Shown here piece after piece: positions 20,091 through 31,998 of a stretch of 64,000 nt of DNA (position 1 is its first letter; every line of letters begins with the position of its first letter). The stretch is from Marsupella aquatica (taxonomy: Eukaryota; Marchantiophyta): contig OZ316897.1 in assembly GCA_973895155.1 (NCBI GenBank), forward strand, positions 16,120,001 to 16,184,000, in the 5' to 3' direction. The notes beneath the pieces were generated by a model, which worked only from the letters and a program-made list of their open reading frames with translations, was not told where the DNA came from and searched no databases. Made by a program: the position numbers and the translations under genes.

Positions 20091-20309
20091 AGATAATGCA
20101 TAGTTCCATGTAATATTGGTAGGATTTGAATTTCACATACTATTTAAGTCAATAGGGGACTACATACACTAATCAAATAAAACATATTCTCCCAATATTT
20201 AGGGTGCCACTTTCACTGAAAAAACAAAAGTTATAAGGTCCAAAGACATAGTAAAGATCATGGCATGGCACTGGCATTGATGGCAAGGTGTTGGGCAAGG
20301 GGCACACTT

Positions 20310-21125
20310 TACTTGACGACCTTTTTTACTTCATAATCTCTTTCACATAAGGACCCATTTGGCACCACATCATCTTTTTACTTGATAGCATCATTTATTC
20401 ATGACATCTTTCACATAACATTTGATATCTTTGGCAAAACTACTTCTTTTTTGTTAATGACAATTTTTTACTTGACGACAATTGTTTACTTGATGACAAC
20501 TTTTTAATTGACGACATGTTTGGCAAAATGATTTCTTTTTTCTTAAACAACATAGTTTTACTTGACAACGTCTTTCACATAACTTTATCTTTGCAAAATA
20601 ACTTCATTGTTCTTAATGACATCTTTTTACTTCACGACATCTTTCACATAACGACATCTTGGGCGACACGACATCTTTTGTTCAATGCACGGGTATTGAA
20701 CTATTTTGTATTTAACAACATTGTTATACTTAACAAAACCTTTGGCATAGCGACATCATTGGCAATACGACCTCTATTTCTTTCACAACCTCTTGGCCGA
20801 GATGACATCTTTTGTTCTCAACGACTTCTTGGCCGACACGACATCTTTTGTTCTCATCGACATCTTGGCCAACATGACATCTTTTGTTCTCAACAACATC
20901 TTGAGCGACACAACACCTTTCTTCTCAACGACCTCTTGGCGACACGACATTTTTTGTTCTCAACAACCTCTTGGCTGACATGACATCTTTTGTTCTCAAC
21001 CCTGTTCTCAACGACATCTTAGGCAACACATCTTTCTTCTCAACGACCTCTTGGCCAACACAACCTCTTTTGTTCTCAACGACATCTTGACCAACACGAC
21101 ATCTTTTGTGCAACGCACGGGTATT
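20310..21125 (+). repeat. minisatellite, about 36-bp unit (ACGACATCTTTTGTTCTCAA type)
   Basis: A long run of CTTGGCCGACACGACATCTT plus TTGTTCTCAACGACAT units, decayed at the left (CACATAAC variants from 20310) and most regular at 20780-21100. The phrase GCACGGGTATTGA occurs at both 20688 and 21115. The 155-codon open frame across it is a product of the 36-bp (12-codon) period. Confidence 0.8.
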
Positions 21126-23439
21126 GAGCTCGTCTTAATATATAATCTTGATCTATAGCTACTGTACACTTCAGGCCCTACAATATGGAGTGAAACTTTT
21201 AGACCTTGACTCTGGGGGAGGGGGCAGGTGAGTCCCTAAAAATGGCACAACAACATTGAATGTTGTAGTCCCTTTTATGGTAAAAAAAGAGCACATAGGT
21301 TAGTTCTTACCCAAGATTTGAGCTCAAACTGTACAAAGTACAAAAGAATTGAGTCTGAGATTTTTGGGACCAGTTTGGCCACCTTCACTACTCCTTGAGG
21401 GTGGCTTTACAAGATCTAGGGCACTTTGTGAATAGTTTTCACCACTTTGTGTTCAAGGATAGACTCCAGGCTAAATATCTTTTGAAATGAAGTTCAATGA
21501 ATGCCAAACACCTTGAATCAAAAACAAAAAAAACAAAAAAAACAAAAAACAAAAGTCGGAGCCAAAGTTTGGAAATATTTGGAGCTGCTATAATGGTGAA
21601 TGCACATTTCAGATTTTGTCTTATTCAGATTTTTGTGTCATGTATTTTCATTTCAATCTGCCTTAACAAGGGGTAGCCTTTGTATTCTATACATTTTTAA
21701 TTAATTTTTAGACCCCTTTAGTTTTAGGTATTCTAGAGTGTTTTGAACTTATTTTGGCAGCCCCCTTTCACAGTATGTGTTTTCTTAGAGATGAAACCAA
21801 AGGCTCCACCACCACGAGTGAGAGAAATGATGCTGGAGAACATGAATACATAGCCTCTTAAGTTCTCCTCATGTTTTTCTTTCCTAGGTTTATGGTTTTT
21901 ATTGAAAGGAGTGTCATTCATAAGGCACCCTGAGTTAAGTACACACATCTAGCATGGTTTGACTGTACCTTTTCTTGGTCACTGTGCTTTTCTTGGCAGA
22001 CACTTTACTTATATAACAGCACTTCTATGCTCTCATATTTTATTTATTTTCAGATCACTACAAGACAAAAAAAATAAAGCATGTTCCAGGATGAGCATGC
22101 TATATCTGGAGGTGACAAATTCTAGTCAAAACAAGCACTTCACAAAGAAGTTTCCTTTGGCCCACTACTTGCCATGTAGAATCAGCAGACATCATACCTG
22201 AATGGGCCCCAAGGTTTTGTGAAGCCAAAATGCAGCTGTTTTCACTTATCATATGGTCCAGATTTGATCTCAAATGGAATAAACAAAGCAATGGTCCTCA
22301 ACTATCTTGTAAAGCCATCAGAAACCCAGGTCACCACATCCAACAATACTTTGTAAATCTCGGATGTAATGATGTGGATGAGATGAGTTTAGGGCACCTC
22401 TGATCTCCACTACAGCTCTCAATGGCATACCTACCCTACTTGGTTCCAAACTTGAAACAAACACTCAGTTAATGCCTTCAAACCAAAACAACGGAGAAGT
22501 GTCTTCTCTCAATTTCTAGGAATGAAGAAAGGAAGAAATCCTTGTTGGTGGTGCCTAAGCTGTTGAAGGAAAACCCTAGGCAGGCTTGGAGGTGGTTGAC
22601 CGCCTCCTCTCAACTTCCATGAAGAAAGGAAGAAATGTGGACAAGTGGTTGCCCAAGATGTTGAAAGAAAACCCTAAACAGGCTGTATTCTATTAGCCTC
22701 AAATTGGTCTACCCACAAATCTTCGAAGAAAACATCAGAGGTAATCTTCAGTTGGCCGTTTGTCATCGAGGGCAGCCCTCAAGTTTTGGAGTTGAGATTG
22801 GATGGCCAGCCCCATCATACATTCTCAAGCCATGACAGAGTAAGGTCACATTTGTGGGCTAATGGCATATGGCCCCAACCAAGCTCAGAGGTGGGTGCCC
22901 AACATGCTGGGGCGTTAATTTAGTGCACTAGCCCCGACTACACGTTCTTTGAACGTGAATAGCGGGGAGGACAATAAAAATTTCACCAAAATATATTCCT
23001 TATTCACATATTTTGAAGGTTAATGAAATGATAAAAAAGTTATCATGCATATCATCATTTTAATAATCAGACATAACATATCATAGTACTCTTTTCTATG
23101 CACATTCCTAGTTTTTCTATCCTACATCCCACTTATGCACATATAATATGGTGGGCCATAGAGATCAGTTTTTAATATAAATAGAAATCATAACAAAAAG
23201 CACTCATGATTATCATTTGACATGACATACATCATAGACATCAATTTTCTCATCATTCCACATGAGCCATGGAGTTATTGTCTAGAGATTTCACTCTAGA
23301 AGCGTAGGCCCCAACTTTAGCTTGTAGTTGCAGATTTATAAGTAAGATAACTAACAATTTATGCACATTTTGGGTACAATGTGCGATCCTATCCAAACAT
23401 AAATAAACATATTATCCAATAATATTGAGCAAAAGTTTT
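21126..23439. other. gene-free, AT-rich region
   Basis: No supportable gene. Contains an A-rich simple stretch (AAAACAAAAAAAACAAAA, about 21520-21553) and scattered AT-rich sequence. Short frames here have no recognisable motif. Confidence 0.5.
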
Positions 23440-23640
23440 TTACGGACCCCACTAGAGGTCCCTTCCAAAATTCCTGGCACCACAGCGTGTCACGTCAACA
23501 ACAACCGCAACAAACAGGAACGAATTGGTCTCCACAATGAAAATATGCCCAAATTCGTGTTTGCGACAGGATTTTGGTAAAACTGGGGACGCCATGCCGT
23601 AAAAATTCATGTAAACTTGTTTTACAATTAACCATATTAT
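23440..23640 (-). repeat. dispersed repeat copy (partner at 63150-63345, opposite orientation)
   Basis: Read on the minus strand it shares ACGGCATGGCGTCC, AAACACGAAT, GCCAGGAATTTTG and a terminal hairpin-like GGACC...GGTCCGTAAA with 63150-63345. The two copies are clearly diverged. Confidence 0.6.
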
Positions 23641-24640
23641 TTACCTTTAGATAACAAATTATTGAAGTTAAGATAGACAATAACTGTTTTTTCAACCCCT
23701 AAATAACTGAATGCACAACATTAAGTAATAACAATAACCATTAAGTAATAATTAAAAAGAGAAAAGTAACAAAATTAAATGTGTAATTGAAAGTAAGCAC
23801 TTGTCACTAGAAACAGTTAAGTAATTAACGTCCACTACAATCCATCCCGCCCGCAATCCAAACTGTAACGAGCGCTCCTCCGCGCCACAACCTCTACACG
23901 AATTCTCGTTGTTGATTATGATGGTGATGGTGAGGTGAATGTGTGCACACGCAATGTTGAGAGAAACGAGAAGGTGAGAAAGAAGCTGCCCGATCGAAGA
24001 CTCGATAACAAAGAAACCAGAAAAGAGATCATTTCATAAGGGACCAAAAGCAGGAAAAACAACGATCGCAAACATAATTGATAAGAAGAAACTGAAGAAC
24101 GAAACGATCGAATCAGGAAGAGAAGGACTGCGATTGAACCTGAAATGAAAACAAAGATCCAAAGAGGCCATGGCGAAGTGAAAGCGTAAGCCAGGAGAAG
24201 CGAAGAAGAAGATATAAAACGCAGCAGAAACACGATCGGGGCAGAGAAGAGCGGAAAGGCAGCGACTTGAGCAGAAGAAAAAGGCAAAAGCAGATCGATC
24301 GAGACAGAAAGAAAAGTGGAACTGAACCCCGATCTAAGGCCGAAAACTCACAAGCAAAATAGAGAATTGAAGCAGTAGAAGCATCGGGAGGCACTGGCGA
24401 AAGAGAATTGACAAGGAGATTTGAAAAGCACAGAAAGAAACATCGAGAAACAAAATTGAAAAGAAATAACAGAATCGAATAGACTGAAGAAGAACCGATA
24501 AGGACTTGAGCATAGAATGACTGAGAACGACTGAGAAAAGGCATGACTAAGGCAAAAATCAAAAATCAAAGAACGAGAAATAGAAGCGCCGGCCCCGGAA
24601 GGAACTCAAAACTGAAATCGAACAAGGTCAACTTTCATTG
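23641..24640. other. spacer with strongly purine-rich plus strand (about 23930-24590)
   Basis: About 650 bp of GA-rich plus strand. It generates hydrophobic Ser/Phe/Leu-rich frames on the minus strand (123, 149 and 73 codons) that look like membrane proteins but follow from the base bias. No gene supportable. Confidence 0.5.
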
Positions 24641-24644
24641 TTGA

Positions 24645-24870
24645 ATAGCTCTCGTTCTGGCTTGTGCTGCAGGTGGTTTGCCTGCTTTCTTGTTTCTTCG
24701 AAAATGAACTTCATGCTTCAAGAGATGAACAGTGGGGCTATCGTTCTCGTTCTCGTTCTCACTCATGCTGCAGGTTGTTTGCTACTTTGATCAGAATGAG
24801 TGCGTTTGGCTGCTTCCTTGTTTGTTTCCTCGAAATTCAACTGCATACTTCGAAAGATGAACAGTGATGT
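24645..24870 (+). repeat. imperfect tandem duplication of about 100-130 bp
   Basis: CTCGTTCT...TGCTGCAGGTGGTTTG, CTTCCTTGTTT.CTTCGAAA and CTTC.AGAGATGAACAGTG recur in the same order, with a (GTTCTC)n-like stretch between copies. Confidence 0.6.
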
Positions 24871-25878
24871 AGTAATGTAGAGAGAGGGAGCCAGAGAGGG
24901 TGGTCCGCATGGGGGACGGAACCTTTGGGAATGAGGCAGGCAAGCGGTGAGTTTGCCTGCCTTCTTGTCGGAACGAGCTCCAACGTTGTTGTTGTTTGAT
25001 TGCATGCATTCTCCCGAGCTCTCGATGCTGTTCGAGGTGTTGCTTGGTTTCCCTGACATTCGATCGTCGGTGCCCGAGAGACGTGGGGATCATGCGAGTA
25101 GGGCAGCTCTAGATAGTGTCATAGGCTCTACTTCCTTTCTAATGGTACCCCGCAGACACAGATGATGGAGCGTTATGCTCTGTCTAGCTGAGCTCCCAGG
25201 CCCCGTCGTAGCTTACTGCTGCTCCTGTGGCTCACACTGGAGTAAAATTTGCGCCAGAGGCTAAACAATACTTTTGTGTTCCGTTCGAGAACATAGCACG
25301 CGCGGGTGCTGATATTCTGGAATCCAAGTTCATTTACTTGGCGAGGACCGCAACGACCTTTATTCCCTTGAGCAGCAGCTTTAGATACTAGTGTCCCAGG
25401 CTTTCCTTCCTTTCTTCGTATCAGAACTCCGTCGTCGCTCTGCATGGAGAAATGGAGCTCAGCAGCGCGCGGATAGGGGTGATGAAGCAGTGGGATCCCT
25501 CTCTCATCAACTCCTTCCTGGCACCTGTTCTCCTGCGGCTGTTTATGTTCTCAAACGTGGATCCCATCATCCGCTAGGCTAAATAAAATTCAGGTTCTGC
25601 CCTGCGTTCATATCTGTGCTTGGTTAACATGCAGATACTTTCTCACTATCCCGGCCAACCCGAGAGGATTTTGTTGTCCATCTCAAACCCTCATGCAGGT
25701 GCTTTCGCAGTAATCCCACGCAATAATGCATATCTTTTGCAGCAGCTTCTTCAGATACTATCGTTGTATATATTCTCACAGCTCCATGGCTGCGTGACTA
25801 GATGTGCATGATATTAGTTGCTTCCATTGAGATATTTGTACACTCTGTTCCATCCCGAGGTCAAATTAAGACGTCTGA
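24871..25878. other. spacer without supportable gene
   Basis: Several 60-100 codon frames on both strands, none with a recognised motif or splice context. Confidence 0.4.
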
Positions 25879-25923
25879 GTCAGTTCAATGGACTTATTGG
25901 ATGCAAGTGCGGTTTGAAAATGA
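25879..25923 (+). repeat. 45-bp direct repeat, left copy
   Basis: GTCAGTTCAATGGACTTATT and the following 25 bases recur identically at 26540-26584. The two copies bracket the RFC4 fragment. Confidence 0.9.
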
Positions 25924-26195
25924 GGGCAATATCATCAGCGTGTCTGGTGTTGTGCCCGATGAGCTGATGACCGGCCTACTCTCCGCTTGTCGGAGCGGCC
26001 AATTCGATCGGGCCTAGGCTGTGGTGACCAATGTTATTGCAGAGGGGCACCCTGTGTCGCAGATTTTGAGCCAGTTGTTCGGTTTGGTTATTAAAGCGCC
26101 AGAAATCACCGATGAGCAGAAGGCCCGCATTTTTGAACGAATCGCTGAGGCCAATAAGTGTCTTATCGATGGAGCTGAAAGACAGTCAGTCGAGC
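25916..26195 (+). pseudogene. replication factor C subunit 4-like C-terminal fragment
   Basis: One frame gives ISVSGVVPDELMTGLLSACR, then a TAG at 26015-26017, then VVTNVIAEGHPVSQILSQLF and ITDEQKARIFERIAEANKCL. This is the C-terminal collar region of the RFC4-type clamp-loader subunit (plant RFC2/RFC4 naming varies). The TAG sits where family members have Glu (a GAG-to-TAG change). The homology stops at DGA, before the usual EYLQL ending, and the AAA+ part is absent. A captured or duplicated exon, not a working gene. Confidence 0.75.
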
Positions 26196-26539
26196 CATCC
26201 TTCCAGTGACCCTGGGAATAGTTCTTGGATCCGCTTTAGACACGAAAACATGTTTAAGACAACATATTACAGTGCCGGACCCAAAGCAAAGAATTGGTGG
26301 TCGTTATCCCATTTCAATAATATCATGAAATGTATCATTCGGTGAATTATCCATAGTTTTCCAGGAACCTTCCGATCCAATCTGAATCATCAAAAAGCTT
26401 TGTCGCAATGGAGTGGTGCTTATCCTAATTGTCTACATTTGTCCAGGGACTAGATGTCTGTACATATAAAAACTGTGCAAGATTACAAATAATTTAGTAG
26501 CTAAGAAATTCGGCGACAAGAAGCATCTTTTGTCTAATT

Positions 26540-26584
26540 GTCAGTTCAATGGACTTATTGGATGCAAGTGCGGTTTGAAAATGA
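26540..26584 (+). repeat. 45-bp direct repeat, right copy
   Basis: Identical to 25879-25923. The copy ends in the same TTTGAAAATGA, after which the sequences differ. Confidence 0.9.
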
Positions 26585-27398
26585 CTTGTGCTATCTCTTT
26601 CGGGTGTATCCAGGTTAATCGATACTGCGAAGAGGCTTGCATAAGAGATGAATTTTGAAAGTGGAGAATTGTAGCAAACAACAGTGTCGCGAAGACAAAC
26701 TACGAGGACTTAAGCTCGAAGCAAACTGTCGTCTATGTCGAGCAGAAGCGTGCGTGTGTTCGGCCGCTTGGCGATGGACGTGTGCATTTGAAAAAGGACG
26801 TTACGATTGTGGATCCGTAAGTTGCTCGTGTTCTTTGTCGTTGCGTCTGGTTTTATTATCTGTTTTCGCCTTAGTTTGGAGGCTTTTTTACAAAAAGTGC
26901 ATCTAAGAATTCTATACCACGAGTCTGAAGCGCGAAAGAATGTTCGCATAGATCTACAGTGCTGCCCGGTGCGTGTATTGATTTATCTCGTTTCAGGACC
27001 TCAACTGCGTTCCCAAAGTGAATTACCAAGTTCTTAGACTTTATAATGTGCAGGGTGCATATTGATAGATAAACCTACCCCAAGTTTTTGATATCGTTTG
27101 TAATCGTGTCCTAGGGAGATTGTTTACTTGTTGGAAATGCCAAAAACTTGCGCCTAGTACAGCCAAAAACCACAGCTGTGACATGGCGCCTGCCAGTCGC
27201 TAGCCGCAACAACCGCTGAAAAAGCATCTTAACTTAAGAATGTTAAGTCACACACTTTGTATATATTGAGAGTACAATATCTGAGTCTCAGTTTTATACC
27301 CAGATACCCGTACAGTGTGCAAGGAACACCTCAATTAGTGTGACTTCATGTGACCTATAATTAGAGAGACACCTTAAATAAAGTGAGTCACGCTACCT
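26585..27398. other. spacer without supportable gene
   Basis: Short Cys-rich frames near 26655-26906 show no family motif. From about 27240 the sequence is related to the A unit of the adjoining tandem repeat. Confidence 0.4.
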
Positions 27399-28221
27399 AT
27401 ACTTAGAGCCTATAATTAGACTGAAATTTATAATCAGATGTATTTTATAGGCTAAGCTATTTTACTAAAAATTTGCAAAGCTACTTAAGGCCTATGGTCT
27501 AGAGTTGGCAACTCCCAATAAAGACAAAACTGATAATGAGTCTTTAATAATCAAAGAACTTAAAAAATGAAGATAAACAAAAAAAACAGTATGGGGGAGG
27601 GTGGACAAAGAACTAGATGGGCAAAGATGAACCCAAATTAAAGCATACTTAGAATTGTTTCCATGCAAGCTTTTTCTTTCTTCGTATCTCTACTTTCAAG
27701 GAATCTTGGGTAAGAGGCCTAGTTAGTGTAACTTACTAGAGTTGGACACTTTATCTAATGGAACGTTTGTTCCCGCGTTTGTTTGGTACTCACACAAGTC
27801 TTCTTGCAGAAAGGGCATGGTGTGTCGGCCGACTTACTTAATGGTGTTTGGGAAGTTGGACGTGAGTTTTCAAGTTACCTAGAGAAGAGAAGCTCCGAAT
27901 AAGTTAAACAGTGCTTCTACATACAGGTTTGTTGTCTCCTAACTTTCAAAAAAATAGTATACTTAGAGCCTATAACTAGACTGAAATTTATAATTAGGTT
28001 GACACCTGAAATAAACTTAAGTGAGTCACAATTTTATGTGAGATGTATTTTATAGGCTAAGCTATCTTACTAAAAATTTGCAAAGCTACTTAAGGCCTAT
28101 GGTCTAGAGTTGGCAACTCCCAATAAAGACAAAACTGATAATGAGTCTTTAATAATCACAAAACTTAAAAAATGAAGATAAACAAAAAAAAACAGTATGG
28201 GGGAGGGTGGACAAAGAACTA
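27399..28221 (+). repeat. tandem repeat, about 559-bp unit (A1-B1-A2), split by a transposon
   Basis: Unit part A (TATACTTAGAGCCTATAA ... GTGGACAAAGAACTA) starts at 27399 and again at 27958. Part B (GATGGGCAAAGATGAACCC ... CTTCTACATACAGG) follows the first A at 27616 and the second only after the transposon, at 31999. So the ancestral order was A-B-A-B. Confidence 0.85.
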
Positions 28222-28245
28222 CACTGCTCACCGCCATTAGTCTTA
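28222..28245 (+). repeat. left terminal inverted repeat
   Basis: 24 bp starting CACTGCTCACCG; pairs with 31973-31996 with four mismatches. Confidence 0.9.
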
Positions 28246-29591
28246 TGTCACAAATAGTGTTATACTCAATTAATGTTAGTAAGTCTAAATCAAGTGAAGG
28301 GGTGTTTTGACAAGAAAATAAGAGTAATTGTGGATCTTTTGTAACTGTAAATAGTATTTGTGATTTACACTAGGTTATGGTAAAAGTGGGCAGGTGCAGT
28401 TGACATGTCAGTCTGAAAGCTTGCTGACAACAACGTGGACCAATAAAGCCACATGCATTGGACAACTAGTGTGATGGTTGCATGCATCACTAGCTCTCTA
28501 CGTAATATTTTTCTTGGATTTTCCTCACTATACTGTAGTAAGATTCTACTCACAACATAAAATCTCATTGACTTTTGTTTGAGGCCATGCAAAAACGGGG
28601 CAAAGTTTTGAGTCGCTCCAAATTGTACAGTAGCTCTCTATCCTGACAATGAATTTTCTGTTGTAAAGCTTTGTCGTGACAAGTCCACATCGGCAACATT
28701 TGATTGCAATCCCCTTTGAGAACGCCTGAATTTTCTCAAAATTACAAATCTCATTGACTTTATTTGCTACCATGCAAAAACGGGGCAAAGCTACGGGGGA
28801 AATTTGAGCTCACAGTGCTCCGATCATTGATGTGATTCAAACATTGACAGATTGGAATGAATTGTGTGTCAATATAAGGGGCTGAAAGATTTATAACTTG
28901 CACATTTCAAATCTGGGAGGTTCCCATACGTCTTGCTTGCTGATCAAATTATTGATTATTGCATGCCCCTTTGAGACTTGTACGTAGCTGAGAATCGAGT
29001 TGATCTTTTGATTGATCTGCAAAGACAATAGATAGAGAGTGTGCTTGTGTATTTTCAATGATTCACAGTTGGCTTGCTATCATCGAATTAGACCATTTCA
29101 AACAGCTGAGGCTGTTGTCAAGCTTTCTTGAGTATTTTTTGCATTTGCAAGAAAGAACCGTCTGCAGCTAAGCTGATCCACGAGGTGAGGTGAGTAGCTT
29201 TGGTTTGATTAAAGCTGAATCTTTAGTTTGCTTTCAACTTATTTTCAATCCATTCGATCAATCAAACATTGAGTTGAAGTGGAACTTGTGTTTGAGCAGC
29301 AATTTCTCAATCTTGTGAGCTTGCAGGTCCAGGTGCAGGTCAGGGTGTTCAAGTTAGTTCAAGCTATTGATCACAGATAGGCTCGTATGGCTCTCCCCTT
29401 TTAAGTGCATGGAGACATGCAAGGCAGCCCTTGCCTCCGGTTCTGTCCACTGAAGAGGCTGAACATGGAACCGAAGAGCAGCAAGAAGAGTAGCAAGAGC
29501 AAGTCAACCAGCAACCACTATCGATTCAGGCTGAAAGATCTCGTACATTACAACATGTCTGCACTAAGGCCCAACGAGTGAAGGTCATTAA

Positions 29592-31292
29592 GTGCAGGCT
29601 ACAGTTCAATTTAGAGGAGGAGAGGAACGATTGATTGCCACTGATGCAATTAAACAATTTCCAAAGTGTTTTTGTTCTGCTAGTGCAACTGCAAACATTG
29701 TGAAGGCATCACGTTGGTGGAAGGAACGGGAAAGTATTCTGGAATCTTTCAAGGTAGACAAGATGTGTGTGAGCCGATCATTTCATGATGGGAGGAAACG
29801 GACAGAGTTGAAGGCGGGTCCAGGTAGGGGGAGGAAAGCAGCCGCTTGGACTACTTGGTTGTACCCTATCGTGAGAGATGAGTTTGAAAGATTAAGGTCT
29901 GCAGGCCTGAAATTCTCACCCAAGGTACTCCTTCTAGTTGCTAAAAATGCATTAGTGACAAACAATCATCCCACTTTCTTTCCGCAAGCTATCTTGGATG
30001 ATGATCCAAGACCTCTGACAGATAGAATAACCCCCAGGTGGGTCCAGCAATTCCAAGAGCGAAATAACATTGTCCATCGTTCTCAGACCGGTAAACTTAT
30101 GGTTTCCCCTGCCAAGCAAGAGTTCATAGAGAGAAGAGTAGCTTTCCACATGGGATTTCTTGCACGTGGTTTTAGATCTGGAATCTTGGATGAGAATGAC
30201 CAGGAGAATATGGATGAGACTCACTTTTGTGTCAATATGGACAACGGGAAGACGTTAGGTTTCAGAGGAGACGAAAATGTGAAATATGCAGATATTGTTA
30301 GTGGAGGAGTTGGAATTACCATGGTAGTAAAAGTCACAGGAGGGGTTCAAGGGAAAATTGGGACCCCTTTCATGATTTTTCAGAATGATCATTGTTCTTA
30401 TCCAATTAGGGGAGTTCCTGATAATGTGCCAGGTGTATGCTACCGCTCCACAACATCCTCGTTTATGACTTCAAAATGTCTGACAGAATATTACAAGGAT
30501 GGGAGGGTCAATTGGGCAGATCCTAGTGGACATAGGAAAGTCCAATGGATGGATAACTACCCAGGGCACAAAATTCTTCCGGATACCGAGACAGCGTTGG
30601 AGCACATTAACATGGAGGTGAGAAGATTCCCTGATAATGCTACTCACTTGGTACAACCCTGCGATAGCTTTGTAATTTCAAAAATCAAAGATGCCTGGAC
30701 ACGAAGGTGGGAGGTGAAGAAAATGGAGCTGATCAGGGATAGTCAATGGCAGGGTGATGGAAGGCATGGTACAAGTGGTATGCTCATTAATCCAGGGAAA
30801 TTTTTTTTCTTGCAATTGGCAGCTGACTCTGTATGTGATGTCAACAGGCAGGTTGACAAACATTACAGAATAAGTTATGCCAGAAAATCTATGATTAGAA
30901 CTGGTCTCTCCTTAAATCTCAATGGGCTGTGGGAAGAGGAGCAACTTTCACCAGAATTACAGCAAGTCATTGAGAAATATCGGTGGAATTTTAACAGAGG
31001 GTTGCAAGGTCTGTTAGATATTGATCCACGATTGCCCCTAACAGAAATTCCTTTGAATGTTGGAGAACCCTCAGCTCAGGAAGACCTTGACAGTGATGAA
31101 GTTGATGAGCTTGACAGTGACGAAAATGAGGACTCCCTGCAATTGCCTCACGAACCTGAACCACTGGAGGCGCTTGAGAATGGAGAGCTAGTAGAGATTG
31201 AACCAATAGCACCGGTAGAGAACTCTGCAGATGCTGAGTTTTGGGAATACCTTTCCTCCCAGTATGGTTTAGACGAAAATGCTTCAAATTGA
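29592..31292 (+). CDS. DDE transposase, pogo / jerky type (DDE_1 superfamily)
   Basis: Open for 566 codons to TGA 31290-31292. N-terminal DNA-binding part with a CENP-B-type helix-turn-helix (ITPRWVQQFQERNNIVHRSQ) followed by the catalytic core: MDETHF (Asp208), WMDNYPGHK (Asp321), HLVQPCD (Asp358), so 36 residues separate the second and third Asp. The C-terminal tail is acidic (DSDEVDELDSDENEDS). It would cut and paste the element at TA sites in the nucleus. The frame opens with GTG inside a good splice acceptor (AAGTGCAG), so the true N-terminus is probably in an upstream exon; an ATG-led lysine/serine-rich frame at 29465 is one candidate. No stop or frameshift is seen, so it may be functional. 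Confidence 0.88.
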   Translation: MQATVQFRGGEERLIATDAIKQFPKCFCSASATANIVKASRWWKERESILESFKVDKMCVSRSFHDGRKRTELKAGPGRGRKAAAWTTWLYPIVRDEFERLRSAGLKFSPKVLLLVAKNALVTNNHPTFFPQAILDDDPRPLTDRITPRWVQQFQERNNIVHRSQTGKLMVSPAKQEFIERRVAFHMGFLARGFRSGILDENDQENMDETHFCVNMDNGKTLGFRGDENVKYADIVSGGVGITMVVKVTGGVQGKIGTPFMIFQNDHCSYPIRGVPDNVPGVCYRSTTSSFMTSKCLTEYYKDGRVNWADPSGHRKVQWMDNYPGHKILPDTETALEHINMEVRRFPDNATHLVQPCDSFVISKIKDAWTRRWEVKKMELIRDSQWQGDGRHGTSGMLINPGKFFFLQLAADSVCDVNRQVDKHYRISYARKSMIRTGLSLNLNGLWEEEQLSPELQQVIEKYRWNFNRGLQGLLDIDPRLPLTEIPLNVGEPSAQEDLDSDEVDELDSDENEDSLQLPHEPEPLEALENGELVEIEPIAPVENSADAEFWEYLSSQYGLDENASN

Positions 31293-31553
31293 CATGTTCA
31301 GTTTTGAATATTTTGTAATTGCAGTTTACCCGGGCCTTGACCAATTTTGTAATTGATATTTCATTCAAAGGAAAAAATTATTTGTTAATTGCATTTTGAA
31401 AGATTCTGCGCACAGCTTCAAATTGACATGTTGTTCAGTTTTGAATATTTTGTAATTGCAGTTTACCCGGGCCTTGACCAATTTTGTAATTGATAGTTAT
31501 TCAAAAGAAAATATTATTTGTTAATTGCAGTTTGAAAGATTCTGCACACATCG
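31281..31553 (+). repeat. 134-bp tandem duplication at the transposase 3' end
   Basis: GCTTCAAATTGACATGTT ... GTTTACCCGGGCCTTGACC ... AAAGATTCTGCGCACA starts at 31281 and again at 31415. The first copy includes the transposase stop codon. Confidence 0.85.
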
Positions 31554-31972
31554 CTCACAGCGCTTTTGCAATTGATTCTTAAATTGATTCACATAATAAT
31601 TACTTTGATAGTTAGTGACATCATCGCTGGTGAGATCAACAGTTTCCAAGACTTTTTGAGCATTTTGGGGAAGAAAACAAATATGCTTTTGGCAGATCTA
31701 TGAGGACAGGTGTCTGTTTTGAGTGCATAAGTTTTGAGTGCAATGGGGATTCACAAATACAGTACAGTAGTGTTTTTCCATACCCCTAAATTTTAATTTC
31801 ATATCATGATGATGTTTTGCAAACACTGTGAAGTAATCTTACCAAAACACCTGAATTAGCATTAGCCACATTCTATTTAATGCGCATGTAAATAGTATCA
31901 CTCCAAAATTAACATTGGTAAGGTTAAATCTCGATAGGTCCAAATCTTGAGCACTCACCCAAATAGAATTAG

Positions 31973-31996
31973 TAAGACTAATCACGGTGAAGAGTG
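31973..31996 (-). repeat. right terminal inverted repeat
   Basis: 24 bp ending GGTGAAGAGTG, inverted relative to 28222-28245; followed by the TA duplication. Confidence 0.9.
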
Positions 31997-31998
31997 TA

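Larger units (their letters stand above)
28222..31996 (+). mobile_element. pogo/Tc1-mariner-type DNA transposon, complete with TIRs and TA duplication
   Basis: 3775 bp. The left end starts CACTGCTCACCG and the right end closes CGGTGAAGAGTG; over 24 bp the two inverted ends differ at four positions and both contain TAAGACTAAT / ATTAGTCTTA. TA is duplicated at 28220-28221 and 31997-31998. Subterminal inverted phrases (GTGTTTTGACAAG / CTTACCAAAACAC) extend the symmetry. The unoccupied counterpart is at 27614-27615 (AGAACTAGATGGG). It encodes one DDE transposase. Confidence 0.9.

Noticed and set aside
20516-20983. 155-codon plus-strand frame rich in HDIFCSQ units
   Set aside because: Product of the 36-bp minisatellite period, with no start context or domain.
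23916-24569. Hydrophobic minus-strand frames resembling multi-pass membrane proteins
   Set aside because: They lie opposite a purine-rich strand; the Ser/Phe/Leu composition follows from base bias and several overlapping frames look equally hydrophobic.
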